Shown here in pieces: positions 1 through 11,307 of a stretch of 64,000 bases of DNA. Below the pieces are notes generated by a model. It worked only from the letters and a program-made list of their open reading frames with translations. It was not told the DNA's origin and ran no database searches. The stretch is from Phaffia rhodozyma. Taxonomy: Eukaryota > Basidiomycota > Tremellomycetes > Cystofilobasidiales > Mrakiaceae. The stretch lies in contig JACGZH010000004.1 in NCBI GenBank assembly GCA_014706385.1, forward strand, positions 1,488,001 through 1,552,000. Direction: 5' to 3'. The translations under genes were made by a program, and so were the position numbers. Position 1 is the first letter of the stretch, and every line of letters starts with the position of its first letter.

Positions 1-425
1 ACTGTTCCAGAGAGATCTCTCATTACAGCTTTGAACCGTCTGCCGTAGGGAAGATGAATGCTTCTATTCTCCTCCCAAGTAGGATCTTCTTTTTGAAGGA
101 TTGTACGTAGAAGTTGAGCAATCTCATCGAACGATGTTGGATCACCATTCGCATCGACGGAGGAGAGAGCTGAAGAAGGAGGCTCTGCAAGTGTATCAGT
201 GGTGTTATTGAGTGTAGTGGAGGAAGAAGAGGCTGCCCAACGAGACGAAGAAGAGAACATGTCTGCGCTAGATGAGCCTGTTCCTTGAGTCGGGACAGGA
301 GTATCAAAGGGCGGAGTGGAGAGAGAGAAAGAAGAGGAAGAGAAAGATGCATTGGGCAAAAGGCAAGAAGGAGAGCTCGGAGCTGTTCGAAGCACTGAAC
401 GAACGGTCGACGCCGATCTGAGCAT
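1..425 (-). CDS. 5' part of an unidentified gene, possibly mitochondrial
   Basis: An open frame runs without a stop from an ATG at 425-423 to the window edge (about 141 codons, 3' end missing). The N-terminus is basic and hydroxylated (MLRSASTVRSVLRTAPSS), as in a mitochondrial presequence. A Ser/Thr/Pro-rich low-complexity stretch follows, and then a more ordered region (about residues 100-141) with motifs such as FDEIAQLLRTIL and LPYGRRFKAVM. I do not recognise the family. The steady open frame, the ordered end and the presequence-like start argue for a real gene. The reverse frames over the same bases are leucine/serine-rich shadows. Confidence 0.5.
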   Translation of the reverse strand, partial: MLRSASTVRSVLRTAPSSPSCLLPNASFSSSSFSLSTPPFDTPVPTQGTGSSSADMFSSSSRWAASSSSTTLNNTTDTLAEPPSSALSSVDANGDPTSFDEIAQLLRTILQKEDPTWEENRSIHLPYGRRFKAVMRDLSGT

Positions 426-594
426 GGCTAACGATGAGACAGAACCGGTGGATGAGAAGCGTGTGTGTTGTGCGTAATACGAAAACGATTGAAGGATTTC
501 TAGACAAAAAAGAAAAGGCGTTGCCAGGGGTGTGACAAAAGTTGCAGGGTTTGTAGGCGGAAGGAATTGCTAGTAGACAACCTGCGACGGGTCA

Positions 595-984
595 TTAGGA
601 ATCCAAGCAAATAACTCTTGTCTTCATTACAGTTGAGTTCTCCGCCCGTTTACTCTGGCGGGCGACTCTGCCTAGACGCGAGGGCTGGCGTGCCGAGTCG
701 TCCTTCACAGGATGGCCCTCGGCCCCAGTCAAATCTTCATCCTCCAGGCCATCAGGCTTGGTCTCGTCCGGAGAGCGGCAACGCTTCATCGGAAGGATGG
801 GTCCCTCTACTCCCAAGGCAGACAGGTCGCCCGTTGGCAGAGCTCGACATCGTGGAGACGTTGCTTGGAGACTTTCTTTTTCCTCTCTCCTTATTCTTCT
901 TGCTTTTTCTCTAACAATCCCTTTCCCAAGCTCTGCTTCCCTCTGTTCAAACTCTCTTAGCTTCCTATCCTTTCTCGTCCCCAT
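595..984 (-). CDS. small hypothetical ORF, doubtful
   Basis: The frame has 129 codons starting at an ATG near 982. It is rich in Arg, Lys and Glu at the N-terminus (RKDRKLREFEQREAELGKG) and polar throughout. No family is recognised, and three overlapping frames on the plus strand are also open. It sits between the truncated gene at 1-425 and a copia remnant, so it could be a small gene, leader sequence or noise. Confidence 0.2.
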   Translation of the reverse strand: MGTRKDRKLREFEQREAELGKGIVREKARRIRREEKESLQATSPRCRALPTGDLSALGVEGPILPMKRCRSPDETKPDGLEDEDLTGAEGHPVKDDSARQPSRLGRVARQSKRAENSTVMKTRVICLDS

Positions 985-1481
985 GGTCTCGTGTGCACAG
1001 TAGCAAGCCGTTTCTGACTCTGGCTCTGGTACAGGGAGTCAGTTGCCCGAGGAGGGTCAGACATCTAGAGGATTGGAGTTGCGTCCAAGTGGTGACTTTC
1101 AAATAACTAGAATAAGAAGCTTGCTAAATTTATCAGACCATGAGCCTGGCTTAAGCTGCTTCCAGAAACTATCAATACCACCAAGGACATGATGAAGTAC
1201 TTTGTTGTCAACCCACCTGACGACTTTGTTGAGTGGGAACGCTAAATTGAATTTCATTTCCTTGTCATAATAAGGGGTGAGGCCTGGCAGAAGCAGAGAC
1301 CAATGGCACTGAGGGCGCAAATGAAAGAGGATAACATCAGAACATTCTCTCAAGACGGTTCCCTGACAACCGATCATGTCACTCATGCCGACAGTTCGAA
1401 CATGTCATAGCCGAACGTTGAAACCAAAGGATCAATGGTGGATGTTAGAGGAACAATACTCACAATTATTGAGGAGATAAT
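985..1481. other. intergenic, nothing recognised
   Basis: No gene, RNA or repeat could be supported here. A 95-codon minus-strand frame at 1099-1386 has no recognisable motif. The copia-derived sequence becomes readable only from about 1482. Confidence 0.4.
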
Positions 1482-3444
1482 ATGACTGACAACAAGCCTT
1501 CTGGCGAAAATACTCATGAAAACGTTGCTGTATCAAATGAAGCATCCATCTGCTCTGTTCAACACAAAGAAAGTGTCTTTCAAGTGATACCGAGAAATGT
1601 GGATAGCGCAAAAGAAGACTACGAAATATAATTTGACTCTGGTTGTTCTAAATCAATCTTTAGCAGCAAGAGCTGGTTCAGTCCAGACACACATCGTCTG
1701 GCGAGAAAACAGATCATCCTCGGTGACGGAAACTCGATCTGGTCGACTAGAGTGGGAGATGTCGAACTGTCAACAGCGACTGATACAATCATCATCAAGC
1801 ACTATCTTCATGTCCCAGAGATCGCAGGCAACCTGCTTTCGGTCTCTCAACTGGACGACGAAGGGTACAGCGCTGAGTTCAGCAACAGCACATGCATCAT
1901 CAGCTAAGAGGGAAGAAACATACTCACCATACCGAAAGAACACAAGATGTTTGCAATCGTGCTCGAATGACAAGGAGCAATGGGAGCAGCGGAAGCAATG
2001 GAGTCCTCAGAAATACAAGAAGTATAACAAGTACAAGAGATACTGCAGTAAAACAAAAAGGTTCGCCGATCAATCTGATGACCGCGCACAGACGGATGGG
2101 ACACATCAACATTGACGCCATCAGACGGACAGAAAAGGCAGACAACGGACTCACTCTCCACCTGGAGACAAGAAGCTCAGATGCGAGGCATGCAACGTCG
2201 GAAAGGCAAAGCGGTCGTCGTTCAAGCCGACTGGAACGGTCTACACAAAACCAGACGACCAACCCGCACACTCCCAAGCAGAACGGCGAGGCAGAAAGAG
2301 CTGTGCGCACCATCAAGGATGGCACACGCACCATGCTTGCTGATGCCGGACTGCCCAAGGAGTTCTGGGGACTGGCCGCCAAGGCGTTTGTGTTCACCAG
2401 AAACAAGTTCTGAGTGCAGAAAGTACAAGGTATACCTGAAGAGCGCTGGACGGGCAAGAAAGTAGACGTCAGTCGGCTTCGTGCGTTCGGCTGTACTGCT
2501 TTCTACCACATACCGAACGCAGACAGAAAGCATGCACTGTCGCCAAAGGGTAAGAAGGCAGTCTTTGTCGGCTACGGCGAAGAAAACGGAGTGAAAGGAT
2601 GGAAAGTATGGGACGAAGCGAAGGCAAAAGTGATCTCGTCAGCGAGTGTCAAGTTCTGGGAAGACGACTTCCAGAGACAGAGATCGACTAACGTGATGGA
2701 AGACAGCGGGATCCCGTTCGATCAGCCGTGGACAGCAGTCTCGGCTGTGAGAGAAATGACTCCAGTTGCAACCACCCGGCATCAGCCGACCTATCCTTCT
2801 GCGCATCCTTCGCTCTATCCTCCCAATCGATATACTCCTGTTCCCCATCCAGTCAAGGCGAAAAGTCCTGATGCAGGTAGCCAGGATGATGGATCTAATG
2901 GATCTGATGAGTCTGACTCGGATTATCACAATCAAGAAGAGGAGGAGGAGTAAGATGAAGTAGAGGAGGAGGACGATGATGTTGAAGAACGGGAGGGAAA
3001 AGAGGAAGGGCGAGACAATGTTGTTGAGGATCAAGTCGTTGGAGTTGCAGAAGAAAATGCAGCTGACAACAATGTGGAAGAAGAAAGTGAGGCTGTTCAA
3101 GAGGAAGAGGAAGAAGATCAAAGTCCGATCGAAACAGAGGTAGTGTCAGCAGATGAGTCAGACTCGGAAAGCACCGCCATCTATGAACCTCGAACGACTA
3201 GAATAGTGCCTACTGATGTTATAGTTCCAATTCAAACAGACTCAATGATGGAACCTACTTTGGTTGTTGCTGGATCTGTTGTTGAACAAGAAAAGGCAAC
3301 AGAAAACGTACCAGAAGACATTGCAATCAGTAGATCAGTCACTTGGATTCCAGAAAAGAGCTATACTCCGATTCCGATCGAAGTGCCTGGAAAGTACAGG
3401 AACAGACTCATTGGAACAGCCAGCGCGCCAGTACTTTGAAGGAG
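1482..3444 (+). mobile_element. degenerate Ty1/copia element, family A, internally deleted
   Basis: This is a decayed copia pol. Around 1630-1900 a shifted frame shows a retropepsin start (DSGCSKSIF) and the LLSVSQLDDEG motif that follows it in copia proteases. At about 2090 the GAG-pre-integrase motif appears (AHRRMGHINIDAIRR). Then, with no integrase core between them, the integrase end appears (TPKQNGEAERAVRTIKDG, about 2265-2315), followed by RAFGCTAFYHIP near 2480 and an acidic low-complexity linker to about 3440. There are several frameshifts and stops, and the D..D..E core and reverse transcriptase are absent. Related remnants in the window are at 20.1-21.8 kb (RT/RNase H) and 32.6-33.0 kb. 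Confidence 0.8.
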
Positions 3445-3731
3445 CTCTCGGACACCTGTTCCGGTGCGGAGATACTCGAGTTCTGGTCCAGGACATGGAA
3501 GACTGGCAATGGGATCTGTTGAATAGAAAAGACGGAAGAGGTAGAAGAATAACCCAACGTCCTCCACTCGTTACCTAGACGACGAAAGCTACAGTGTATG
3601 TACAGATCGTCACGTTCAACATCACAATTCAACGCAGGCTGCAAAACCTCAACATATACTACAAACCCTCGACATGAACGGCTTGAAACACAACAAAGAC
3701 TGCTTTAAACCCACATTCAAAGCTGAAGAAT

Positions 3732-4007
3732 ATTACTGAAATAAAAGGGTGAAAATGGACTTTTCGTTCTGGCACTTGTTCCCAATCAAGTCCTCACTGG
3801 TTTCCCAGACCATATACACACCACCCAGGTGTTTCAGTAAAATGGATTGAGAAACCAGGAAAACAGAAAGGGAACCTGCTAGAAAATTTATAGCTTTTCG
3901 GAGAGAGAGGCTTGGGACTCCGCGCAAATAGAGGCAGGCAGATGATGTCTCAAGAAGAAACATCAAATGACAGATGAAATTATGTCAAGACTGCTGAAAC
4001 TCCAACA
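3732..4007 (-). repeat. tRNA-associated LTR-like repeat, copy 1
   Basis: Read on the minus strand it begins TGTTGGAGTTTCAGCAG and ends near TTTTATTTCAGTAAT. It carries a TATA-like CTATAAA, as an LTR promoter would. The same sequence occurs at 13347-13540 and 37509-37793. Its TGTTGGAG end lies 57 bp upstream of the tRNA-Arg at 4065. No internal coding region belongs to it here, so it reads as a solo LTR; clear target-site duplications were not found. The 77-codon minus ORF inside is also open in copy 3 but matches nothing I know. Confidence 0.7.
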
Positions 4008-4064
4008 GCGAAGATGCTCAACCACAAGAACATAGTAGGTTACACCACTTGCTGATTGTCAACA

Positions 4065-4136
4065 GCCTGGCTAGCTCAATGGTAGGGCGTCAGACTTCTA
4101 ATCTGAAGGCTGCGGGTTCGAGTCCCGCGTCGGGTT
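4065..4136 (+). tRNA. tRNA-Arg (anticodon UCU)
   Basis: Full cloverleaf: acceptor GCCTGGC pairs with GTCGGGT (some G-U pairs), anticodon stem TCAGA/TCTGA with loop CTTCTAA (anticodon TCT), T stem GCGGG/CCCGC with loop TTCGAGT. There is no intron. A run of T residues (4141-4145) just downstream fits Pol III termination. It is identical over 72 nt to the tRNA gene at 13221-13292. Confidence 0.95.
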
Positions 4137-4661
4137 CTTACTTTTTGCTAATTTGTATACATAATAACTTCAATTCCTTCCATGGTCTATCTTTTTCGGT
4201 GCTGCTTTGCTCTAGAGAACATTTGACAACAAGTTTTGAAGTTAGAGCAAAGAGTACACAGAGTATGACTTGGATTTGTTGCTCAATAGAGAATAATCTA
4301 TCGAGAGGGTAGCACATGTTTATTCTAGTCAAGAGGGTATAAAGAGAGACGTGTTATATACATACTACCGGATCTAGAGCAGTCTAAAGCAACAACCGGG
4401 GTTTGACAAGACATTATCCGAATGATGACGAAGATGAATAGACACAAATAAGAGATATGTAGCAGTTGGGATTTGGTGGTTGTTCTTCGTGGTGAAACAG
4501 AGAGAAAGACTGTGTATGAGTGATGGACTTAAGTCAATGAAACCATGCCACATGTGTATGATGTTCAGAAACAGGATGCCAGACGTCAGTCAAGGAGCCT
4601 CTAGAGAACATCATCCAATATTCTGACAAACAACTATCTGATGCAAAAAACACACCTGAAC
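4137..4661. other. intergenic between tRNA-Arg and the next gene
   Basis: Apart from the Pol III T-run right after the tRNA, only the presumed 3' flank of the minus-strand gene ending at 4662 is present. No repeat or further RNA was recognised. Confidence 0.5.
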
Positions 4662-7600
4662 CTAATTCTTTCGAACAGCGGCATCTTTTTTCTTCTTGCC
4701 TAATCCTCCCCAACTTTCTCGAACGAGAAGGAACATTGCTGTTGAGCAAACGACGTCCTTTAGCTGATCGGCACTAAGGAATCCACTATCATTTATACCT
4801 TCCACTGGGAAGGGATTCATTGGGTATGGCATTCGAAGTTGGGCGAGGACTAGAGGCAAGGGAAAAAATCAGTTAGATGTTGCGAAATAGCTCAACTCAT
4901 TTTCAAACAAAGGAGTACTAAGGTGGAGAAACCACTAACTCTTGGGATGGTGCGGCGCGGGGCTGAGCTTACCCAGGAGTATTCTATCAGTACTTAACCC
5001 TGAGTTTCCAATACCAGCTCCATTTGAGATTGCATGGACCGAGGAAATTCGTGTGATATAGCATAACCAAGGGGTCTCCGAATCCTCTGGATCATCGTCT
5101 TCGTCTTCATCTTCTGCTTCGGCAGGTTCACTTTTGTCATCATCTAGAGGGCTTGATAAGGGTCTACCTCGGTTTGAGCTCGGTGATTCAGGAACCTGTA
5201 GATTCACCTCGCCCTTGGGCGAGGGAGTGACATTCGAGCGCAAGCTGCTGGAATACGGGCGGAGGGCATTTGATGCACCTGGTAGATTCACACGATTGGG
5301 AGAGGAGGACGGACGCTCGGTTTGTGATGATACCCTACGGGGAGGAGTAGCTGGCCCAGCTGAGCTTTGTGAGGGAAGCGATGCAGCAATATTGGAAGCT
5401 GATACTCGTCGGGTCGAAGTGGGTCGAGAGTTGCAATCAGCGGAGAGTTTATCAGTAGATGAAGATCGTCCTCGGACCCATTCGAATCGGACAAGGGATA
5501 CCGGTTTGAGAGAACGGGGATCTGGATTATTGGCGGGCGGGCGGATAGAAAATGAAGTATCGCTGGGTGAAGGAATAGGAGAGTGAGAAAAAGAAGGTAG
5601 GGTGTTTGAGATGGCGGCAAAAGACCAGACGTCTCCTGGTGTGGCCCACTTGCTGACTATCCAGCTATGTTAAGCCGGTACATAAACGAGGGTTCGATCA
5701 TTTCAGTTTGAATAACATCTATACTATGGAATTCAAAGCTAAAGTACAAACGTTATTGAGGTCTTACATATATGCAGATGGTCTTCCGCTTGTCTTCATC
5801 CCTTCGAGCGGAGGTTTAACTATCGGACTCGTACCAAGTGTGGGGGCACCGAGATATGGCGCCCTTTTATTGGACCCTCCTCCAACGACTGCTTCATTCA
5901 CTGCCTCTGTGACGGCGGCTGATAGCGGAGCCGTGAACGATGACCTGGACGACCTAGCTCTTTGTTCGCTGCTCGTTCTAGGCTCCTTTTCTCCAAGAGA
6001 GAAGGATGAAAAAAAATTACCCGAGCTACTAACTGCTCGCTCACCTCCTGCTCTAGGCCCATTCTTTGAAGGGGTCTTTCTGAAAAGTTTCCCTAGGAAC
6101 CGCTTGGTCGTTCCTCCGTTTTCTTGCATTCCAAGTGGACCCCGGTTCAGCTCGTCAAGCGCACCAGCCGAGAGTGTCGACTCGAGAGATATTCGGGGTG
6201 ACCCAGTGTCTGAGGGTGAGGTCGATAGCTTCCGGGTGGAGGTTAGTTGAGGTGAAGCTGGATAGACTGCAAGCGACGTGGACGAGAGCGGCTGGTATTG
6301 CAGGGTATTGGACGAAGGAAGTGGAGGCCAATGCTCGATGGGCTCAAGAGATCCAAAAGAGGATATCTCCAGATTGCGCTTGAAAAACTAGATGAACGAT
6401 ATTTAGAAATCAAGAACGAGATTTGATGCACATCACCCTTGAGAAAAACTGGAAATATTTACTCTTGCTACTTTGGCATCAGTTCCAGCATCCGACTGTT
6501 ATGCACACAACAAAGAGTCAGTATCTAGAGAAGCTTGAGAAAAAACAAGCAGATAGACTTACTATGTTGCATGCGATGACCGTCTGAAGGCGAAAAAAAG
6601 TTGAGCATGGTAGCCCATCATAGTTAGCGAAAAAGGTCAATACATCAAGGAAAGCGAGCAGACCTACATGGCAGTTGAGGTTGTAGAGCGGAACAATTCT
6701 CTTCAAACCTGATGAACCTCCGATAGTACCTGATGTGCTGGTGCTGATCACGCTGTTGGTACTCTTGACACTCGGACTTCGGCTAAGGGCATGATCTTCT
6801 GGTGTCTCGAGCTCCTCGACATCGTTTGAATTTGGGTCAGTGGGTGGATACTCACCAGCAGGCGTTGTGGCATCATGGGAAGACAATCGGTGGGATTGAA
6901 CGGATGGGGCGGTAGATTGGCGGGAAGTGATAGGATATAGGGAGTTTATCTGATGAAGAGCACAAACCCATTGAGTTTGTTCAGAAAAATGTCTTGCAAA
7001 CGAGATAGAAAACTAGGACAACGTAAATAAGAATAGGAACAAGACGAGAACTAACACTTGTTCGGCGGGGGTTGGGCGTAGGTGGTGACGGAGCGACTAG
7101 TTGGCACTGGAAGTTTAGAGGATGGGCTTTGCTCGTGGGAGGCGGTCGTACAAAAATCAATGTCTGGAGAACAAACATAAACATGCGGACCGAAGCCGAC
7201 CAGATGACTCGTCAGCGGGTTTCAGGCTGACAAATACAAAACATGTACGGCGAAGGGAGGAAATCTACCTCAAACGCTGCCGGCTTACGTGCTTTTTTCT
7301 TACTGCCCGAGCCACCATCCTTTCGAGCGATAGATTGTTGGCTCGGACCGGAAGGCGAGCAGAGATCAGAAGTAGATACCCGGTTGGGAGCCTGAAAGGA
7401 CTGATCATGGTTAGAGAGCTGGCTATGAGAGGTCGAAAGTGAAGTTGAGGTCGACGTTCTCGAGGGTGGTTGAGAGCCAGAGCGACGGGGCTGACGACTA
7501 TCAAGAATCTCTCCTTCATCACTGGTCGAGTGCGAGGAAATACCTGGGGACGTGTTTGGACTTGTGCTAACACTGGTACTTGTATTCGTGCTCGCCCCGC

Positions 7601-7709
7601 TGGTGAGACCATGATTGGCGATGTTGTTCCCGGGCCGAGGGACGACGGGTGCGGTTGGTGGCCGAGGCACCGTTGTTGTGCCGGTAACAAAGCTGAGGAA
7701 GCCAGACAT
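4662..7709 (-). CDS. conserved-looking hypothetical protein, 794 aa, 8 exons
   Basis: Exons: 7709-7269, 7163-7056, 6949-6668, 6583-6563, 6495-6463, 6387-5768, 5664-4973, 4849-4662. All junctions keep frame with GT-AG signals, and two exons are only 21 and 33 nt. The N-terminus is Ser/Thr/Pro-rich (MSGFLSFVTG, then low complexity to about residue 140). Ordered blocks follow: LIFVRPPPTSKAHPLN, RIVPLYNLN, SDAGTDAKVARFF, GSLEPIEHWPP, a basic FLGKLFRKTPSK, SAYIWIVSKWATPGDVW, VSLVRFEWVRGRS, and a C-terminal ILLVLAQLRMPYPMNPFP block ending in a lysine tract. The ordered blocks resemble a conserved fungal protein, but I cannot name the family. No membrane segment or signal peptide is seen. It is divergent from the METTL14-like gene, with a shared 0.9-kb upstream region. 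Confidence 0.75.
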
Positions 7710-8624
7710 TGTAAGCGGACACGAGCTGTGTGTATGTGTGTGTATGTGTGCGTGATGTTCGACGTGGTTACTTTCGGATAAGCTCTGAATGTGTACAGGT
7801 GTCGAACAAAAAAGAAGATAAAGTTTAACGAGGGGAAGAAACGGAAGATAGATGATGGATCGAGTTAGGGAACAGGACAACGGAAGGAAAAGATGGTGGG
7901 ATGCGAGACGAAACAAAACACCTACCCAGAGAATTCGTCACACGCTTGACAACGACACGGCAGACTCAAGAAGGGAGCGAGAAAGTTATATTGTAGAGGT
8001 ACACAGGTATTTAGTGGACAGAAGAGACACAACGTAGAAGAGACACAGCCAAGAAAAGAGATACACAGTGACAAACAAACACTCGATGGTACTTACCTCA
8101 CTGTAAAAAGTGGGCTCACTTCCCCGCAGGCTTGAGGGAAAGGAGAAGAAAGATCGGCTACGGCCTTGCTCGCTTCCGACCCGGCCTTCCCTCGTTTTTC
8201 TCTCCGAGGCTCTCGCCCTTCGACGCGTCAACGTGTTTGACTATATGCGCTCTTACGCTGTTTTGAGTAGATGACTACTATGATATTACTAGACTACTCA
8301 AAACTGTCATGGCTCATCCATATAACAACAGCGAGAGTTGAATTACAGCCCGTCCTAATAAACCATTACACCGGGATATAGACACGGAAAAACACACAGA
8401 TACATGTATCATTCTTGGTCAATAACAATGACATTTTTAGGCCTTAGCACACTCGGATCGTTTCTTACGTCATTATCTCATCGGACCATCTCGGAAGATG
8501 ATTGTTACATTTACCCCGAGGTTACGAGTGACATTTTGATCGTCAACTGGCCTTGTTCCGCACCTCCCTTCAGTCATCACCCTCTGCTGATGGAAAGTTG
8601 GAAGAAGAACATCTAATACATTCC
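7710..8624. promoter_or_regulatory. divergent intergenic region
   Basis: It separates the minus-strand 794-aa gene from the plus-strand METTL14-like gene, so it should hold both promoters. Visible are a TG-rich stretch near 7726-7752 and one ACGCGT (MCB-like) site at 8222-8227. No coding frame here is convincing. Confidence 0.4.
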
Positions 8625-10741
8625 ATGACCACTCACAAGAACTTATCTACACTCGTCCATATCCCCGACAGCTCAACCATAGGAAAACACCAGACATTAC
8701 TTAAGAGAGTCGCTAAACATAGGGCACGCAGGGCAGATCTGCTGATACCGTCTTCTCGTTCACTTCCCAAGCCCATCTCCCCTCCGGCCTCTACGCCCTC
8801 ATCGAAAGATCAAGTGGACGAGATTTCATTAGTCTCTCTGCACGTTCCTCAGGCAAAAAGAGCAAAATATGAGGCATACTATCCAACATATTCTTGGGAA
8901 GAAGAGACTATTCGGAATGATCTTCCAGCCAGGTATGCCCTTAGCGGCGAGTGGGGAGGCAACTTTATCTATGGAGCCGACGAAGCCGAGAGATGTGACG
9001 AGTAAGTGCACGAGGCCTGGATGTTTTATTTTATTCTATCTTTCATATGTATGTTGTGCTCAATCAACGCCTTTTCCTTGCTTTTCTTAGATATCCGCGG
9101 CAAAAAAAGTTGCTTCATTTAAAAAAAGAGCAACTTGATCATGTATCACATCCACCCTACTGGCTCTCTCTTCCTCTACCCAAGCTTTCGTCTTCTCCTC
9201 GTCTGCCTCAAACTTCCTCTCTCAATCAAGTCCTACTCTCTTCTCTCGCTCCTTCCAAATTTGACTCGATCCTGATTGATCCGCCTCCGTCTCTTTTGTG
9301 GGAGGAAATTGTCTCTCTTCCCATCCGCCAGTTATCGGCCGATCCTTCCTTTGTCTTTCTCTGGGTTGGCTCCGGAAATCAGGATGGACTCGAGAAAGGC
9401 AGAGAGGCTCTCGCCACTTGGGGGTTCAGAAGATGCGAAGAGATTGTCTGGGTAAAGTCAAATAGGTGTCAGGCACCCGGTTCCGGGGTGAGATTTTCTC
9501 TAATAATATATGGCTCCTAATTTATCTACTTGTTCCTTCCTGATGGCTAAATCGTATTCATCACCTGAACCACAATTTCAAGCACGATCCGCCTACGTCG
9601 TCCATTTTCGTCAACACAAAAGAGCATATTCTAATGGGCATCAAAGGTACTGTTCGTAGAGCAACGGACGGTTGGTATGTTCACACCAACGTATGTTCAT
9701 TGTCAGTTGTTTATCCCAATCTTCTTGGTCTTCTTTGTCTTGTTGAATCAACTACGTCCCTTCTTTGTTTCAGGTGGACACAGACGTCATTGTTTGGGAG
9801 CCTCTGCAGGTCAATTCATCTACGAAACCACCTGAGATACATACCCTGGTAGAAAACTTCTGTATGGGCACCAGGAGGTTGGATCTGTTTGGTACCGAAT
9901 CCCAAGCAAGGCCAGGCTGGGTTGTCGCCGGCTTTGACACCCCTGGGATTGAAAAAACTATCTCGGCCTTTGATAGAGAAACGTGGGAGACAGCCGCCAA
10001 AATTGATGGCAAGTTTGTTGTACCCACCACAGCTGGTGCGTCTCTCTGCGCTGCATTTCTGAGAGGATATTGTGTAGATTCACAAGAACCAGTGTCTCAT
10101 CTTGTTTCTTTGATATTTTTCTACAAATAGAGGTTGAAAATCTACGTCCAAAATCGCCAACCCGGACAAACAACAGAGATAAAGGCGCTCCGTCTGGGAC
10201 GAATTCGCAGCAACCCTGGTACTCTCAATCAAGAACGGGGATACCAAACGCCGGATGTATCCGACCGATAGATAATACAGGTATCATCTATCAGCCAGGT
10301 GGAACGGCATCAATTGGATTCTTTCCGGACCAACCAATGCCATCTAACATAAGTGGGCTCCCCAATATGGCTATGAGTCCAGGTGACCATATGAGGATGG
10401 ACATGAATATGGGTATGCCAGGCATGGGATTGGACACGGCGATCGGATCATCGGGCATGAACATCAGAATGAACTCAGGAAGTCAGCAAGGGTTCTCTCA
10501 CCCTCTCTACCTTCAACAACAACAACAGCAGTTGGCCTTTCCTTCAGCACCTTTTCACCAGTCGCTCGGCTTCAATCCACTATACGCCACTTCTCTAGGC
10601 CAGGGTGGAGGTATATATGGTAGCGTAGTGCCAGGTTTAGCATTCAGCCAGAATAGAGACTTAAGCTCTGACCAGACTCAGCAAACGCAACTGATGATGA
10701 TGCTCATGTTGCAGCAACAACAACAACAACAACAACGATGA
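8625..10741 (+). CDS. METTL14: METTL14/Kar4-type MT-A70 family RNA methyltransferase subunit, 584 aa
   Basis: Exons: 8625-9001, 9091-9487, 9583-9690, 9774-10035, 10131-10741, all in frame. The MT-A70 fold covers about residues 145-420: [76 protein letters not shown] and [10 protein letters not shown], in the order known from METTL14. In this family METTL3/Ime4 carries DPPW and is catalytic, whereas METTL14 carries EPPL and binds RNA. Here the motif is DPPP (about 189-192), so this is probably the structural partner, possibly with Kar4-like functions. The N-terminal 120 residues are basic and polar. The tail after about 420 is Gly/Met/Gln-rich with polyglutamine encoded by CAA repeats. The start is the first in-frame ATG. 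Confidence 0.88.
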
Positions 10742-11307
10742 TAGATGAGTGCGTTGCTCTATTTCGTCTATCTTTCGATTGAACAGATAAGCTGATTTTC
10801 TTCTTTCTTGCCTAATTGTTTGTTATCGTGGCACTGTTGGGAAAACTATAACGACATTTTTGGATTTGTTCGAAGAGATGCGCTATCCCAGCTGATCAGA
10901 CGATGACCTCGAAGACGGATAACTTATATCTCAATTTATTCGTATGAACTCATCATCGTGAGCGTATAAGCGACGAATAGTTTGTTCATCTCAAAATTCT
11001 AAACCGAAACCGACACACTCTCATCGATGTTCTACATTGTCGTGGCAATCAAAGAATCATTTAATATGATAGTGAAAGATAAGAAATCTATAAGAATATA
11101 TGGAGGACGCAAGACGTGTTGAGACATAAATAACCGCCACAGCGAGTGTCGCTCGAGAAATCGTGTGGTCGATGATGATGTAGATGGCTGTGTACCTGCA
11201 AAACAGATACCTTGAAATCACCAAGCTGACCTATCTCTGCAGTTTTTCCGGTCCCTTCCTTCTTTATACTAAATATCACTGAACAAGCTTCATTTGACAA
11301 AGAAAGA
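10742..11307. other. intergenic between METTL14-like and LIM genes
   Basis: This is the 3' flank of the upstream gene and the promoter of the LIM gene. Nothing else was recognised; the short minus-strand frame at 11088-11300 looks like noise. Confidence 0.4.

Noticed and set aside
3733..3966. 77-codon minus-strand frame inside the tRNA-associated repeat
   Set aside because: It is open in copies 1 and 3 but has no recognisable motif and overlaps the presumed LTR promoter.
5708..6250. 180-codon plus-strand frame
   Set aside because: It is the antisense shadow of exon 6 of the minus-strand 794-aa gene, whose frame continues across spliced exons.
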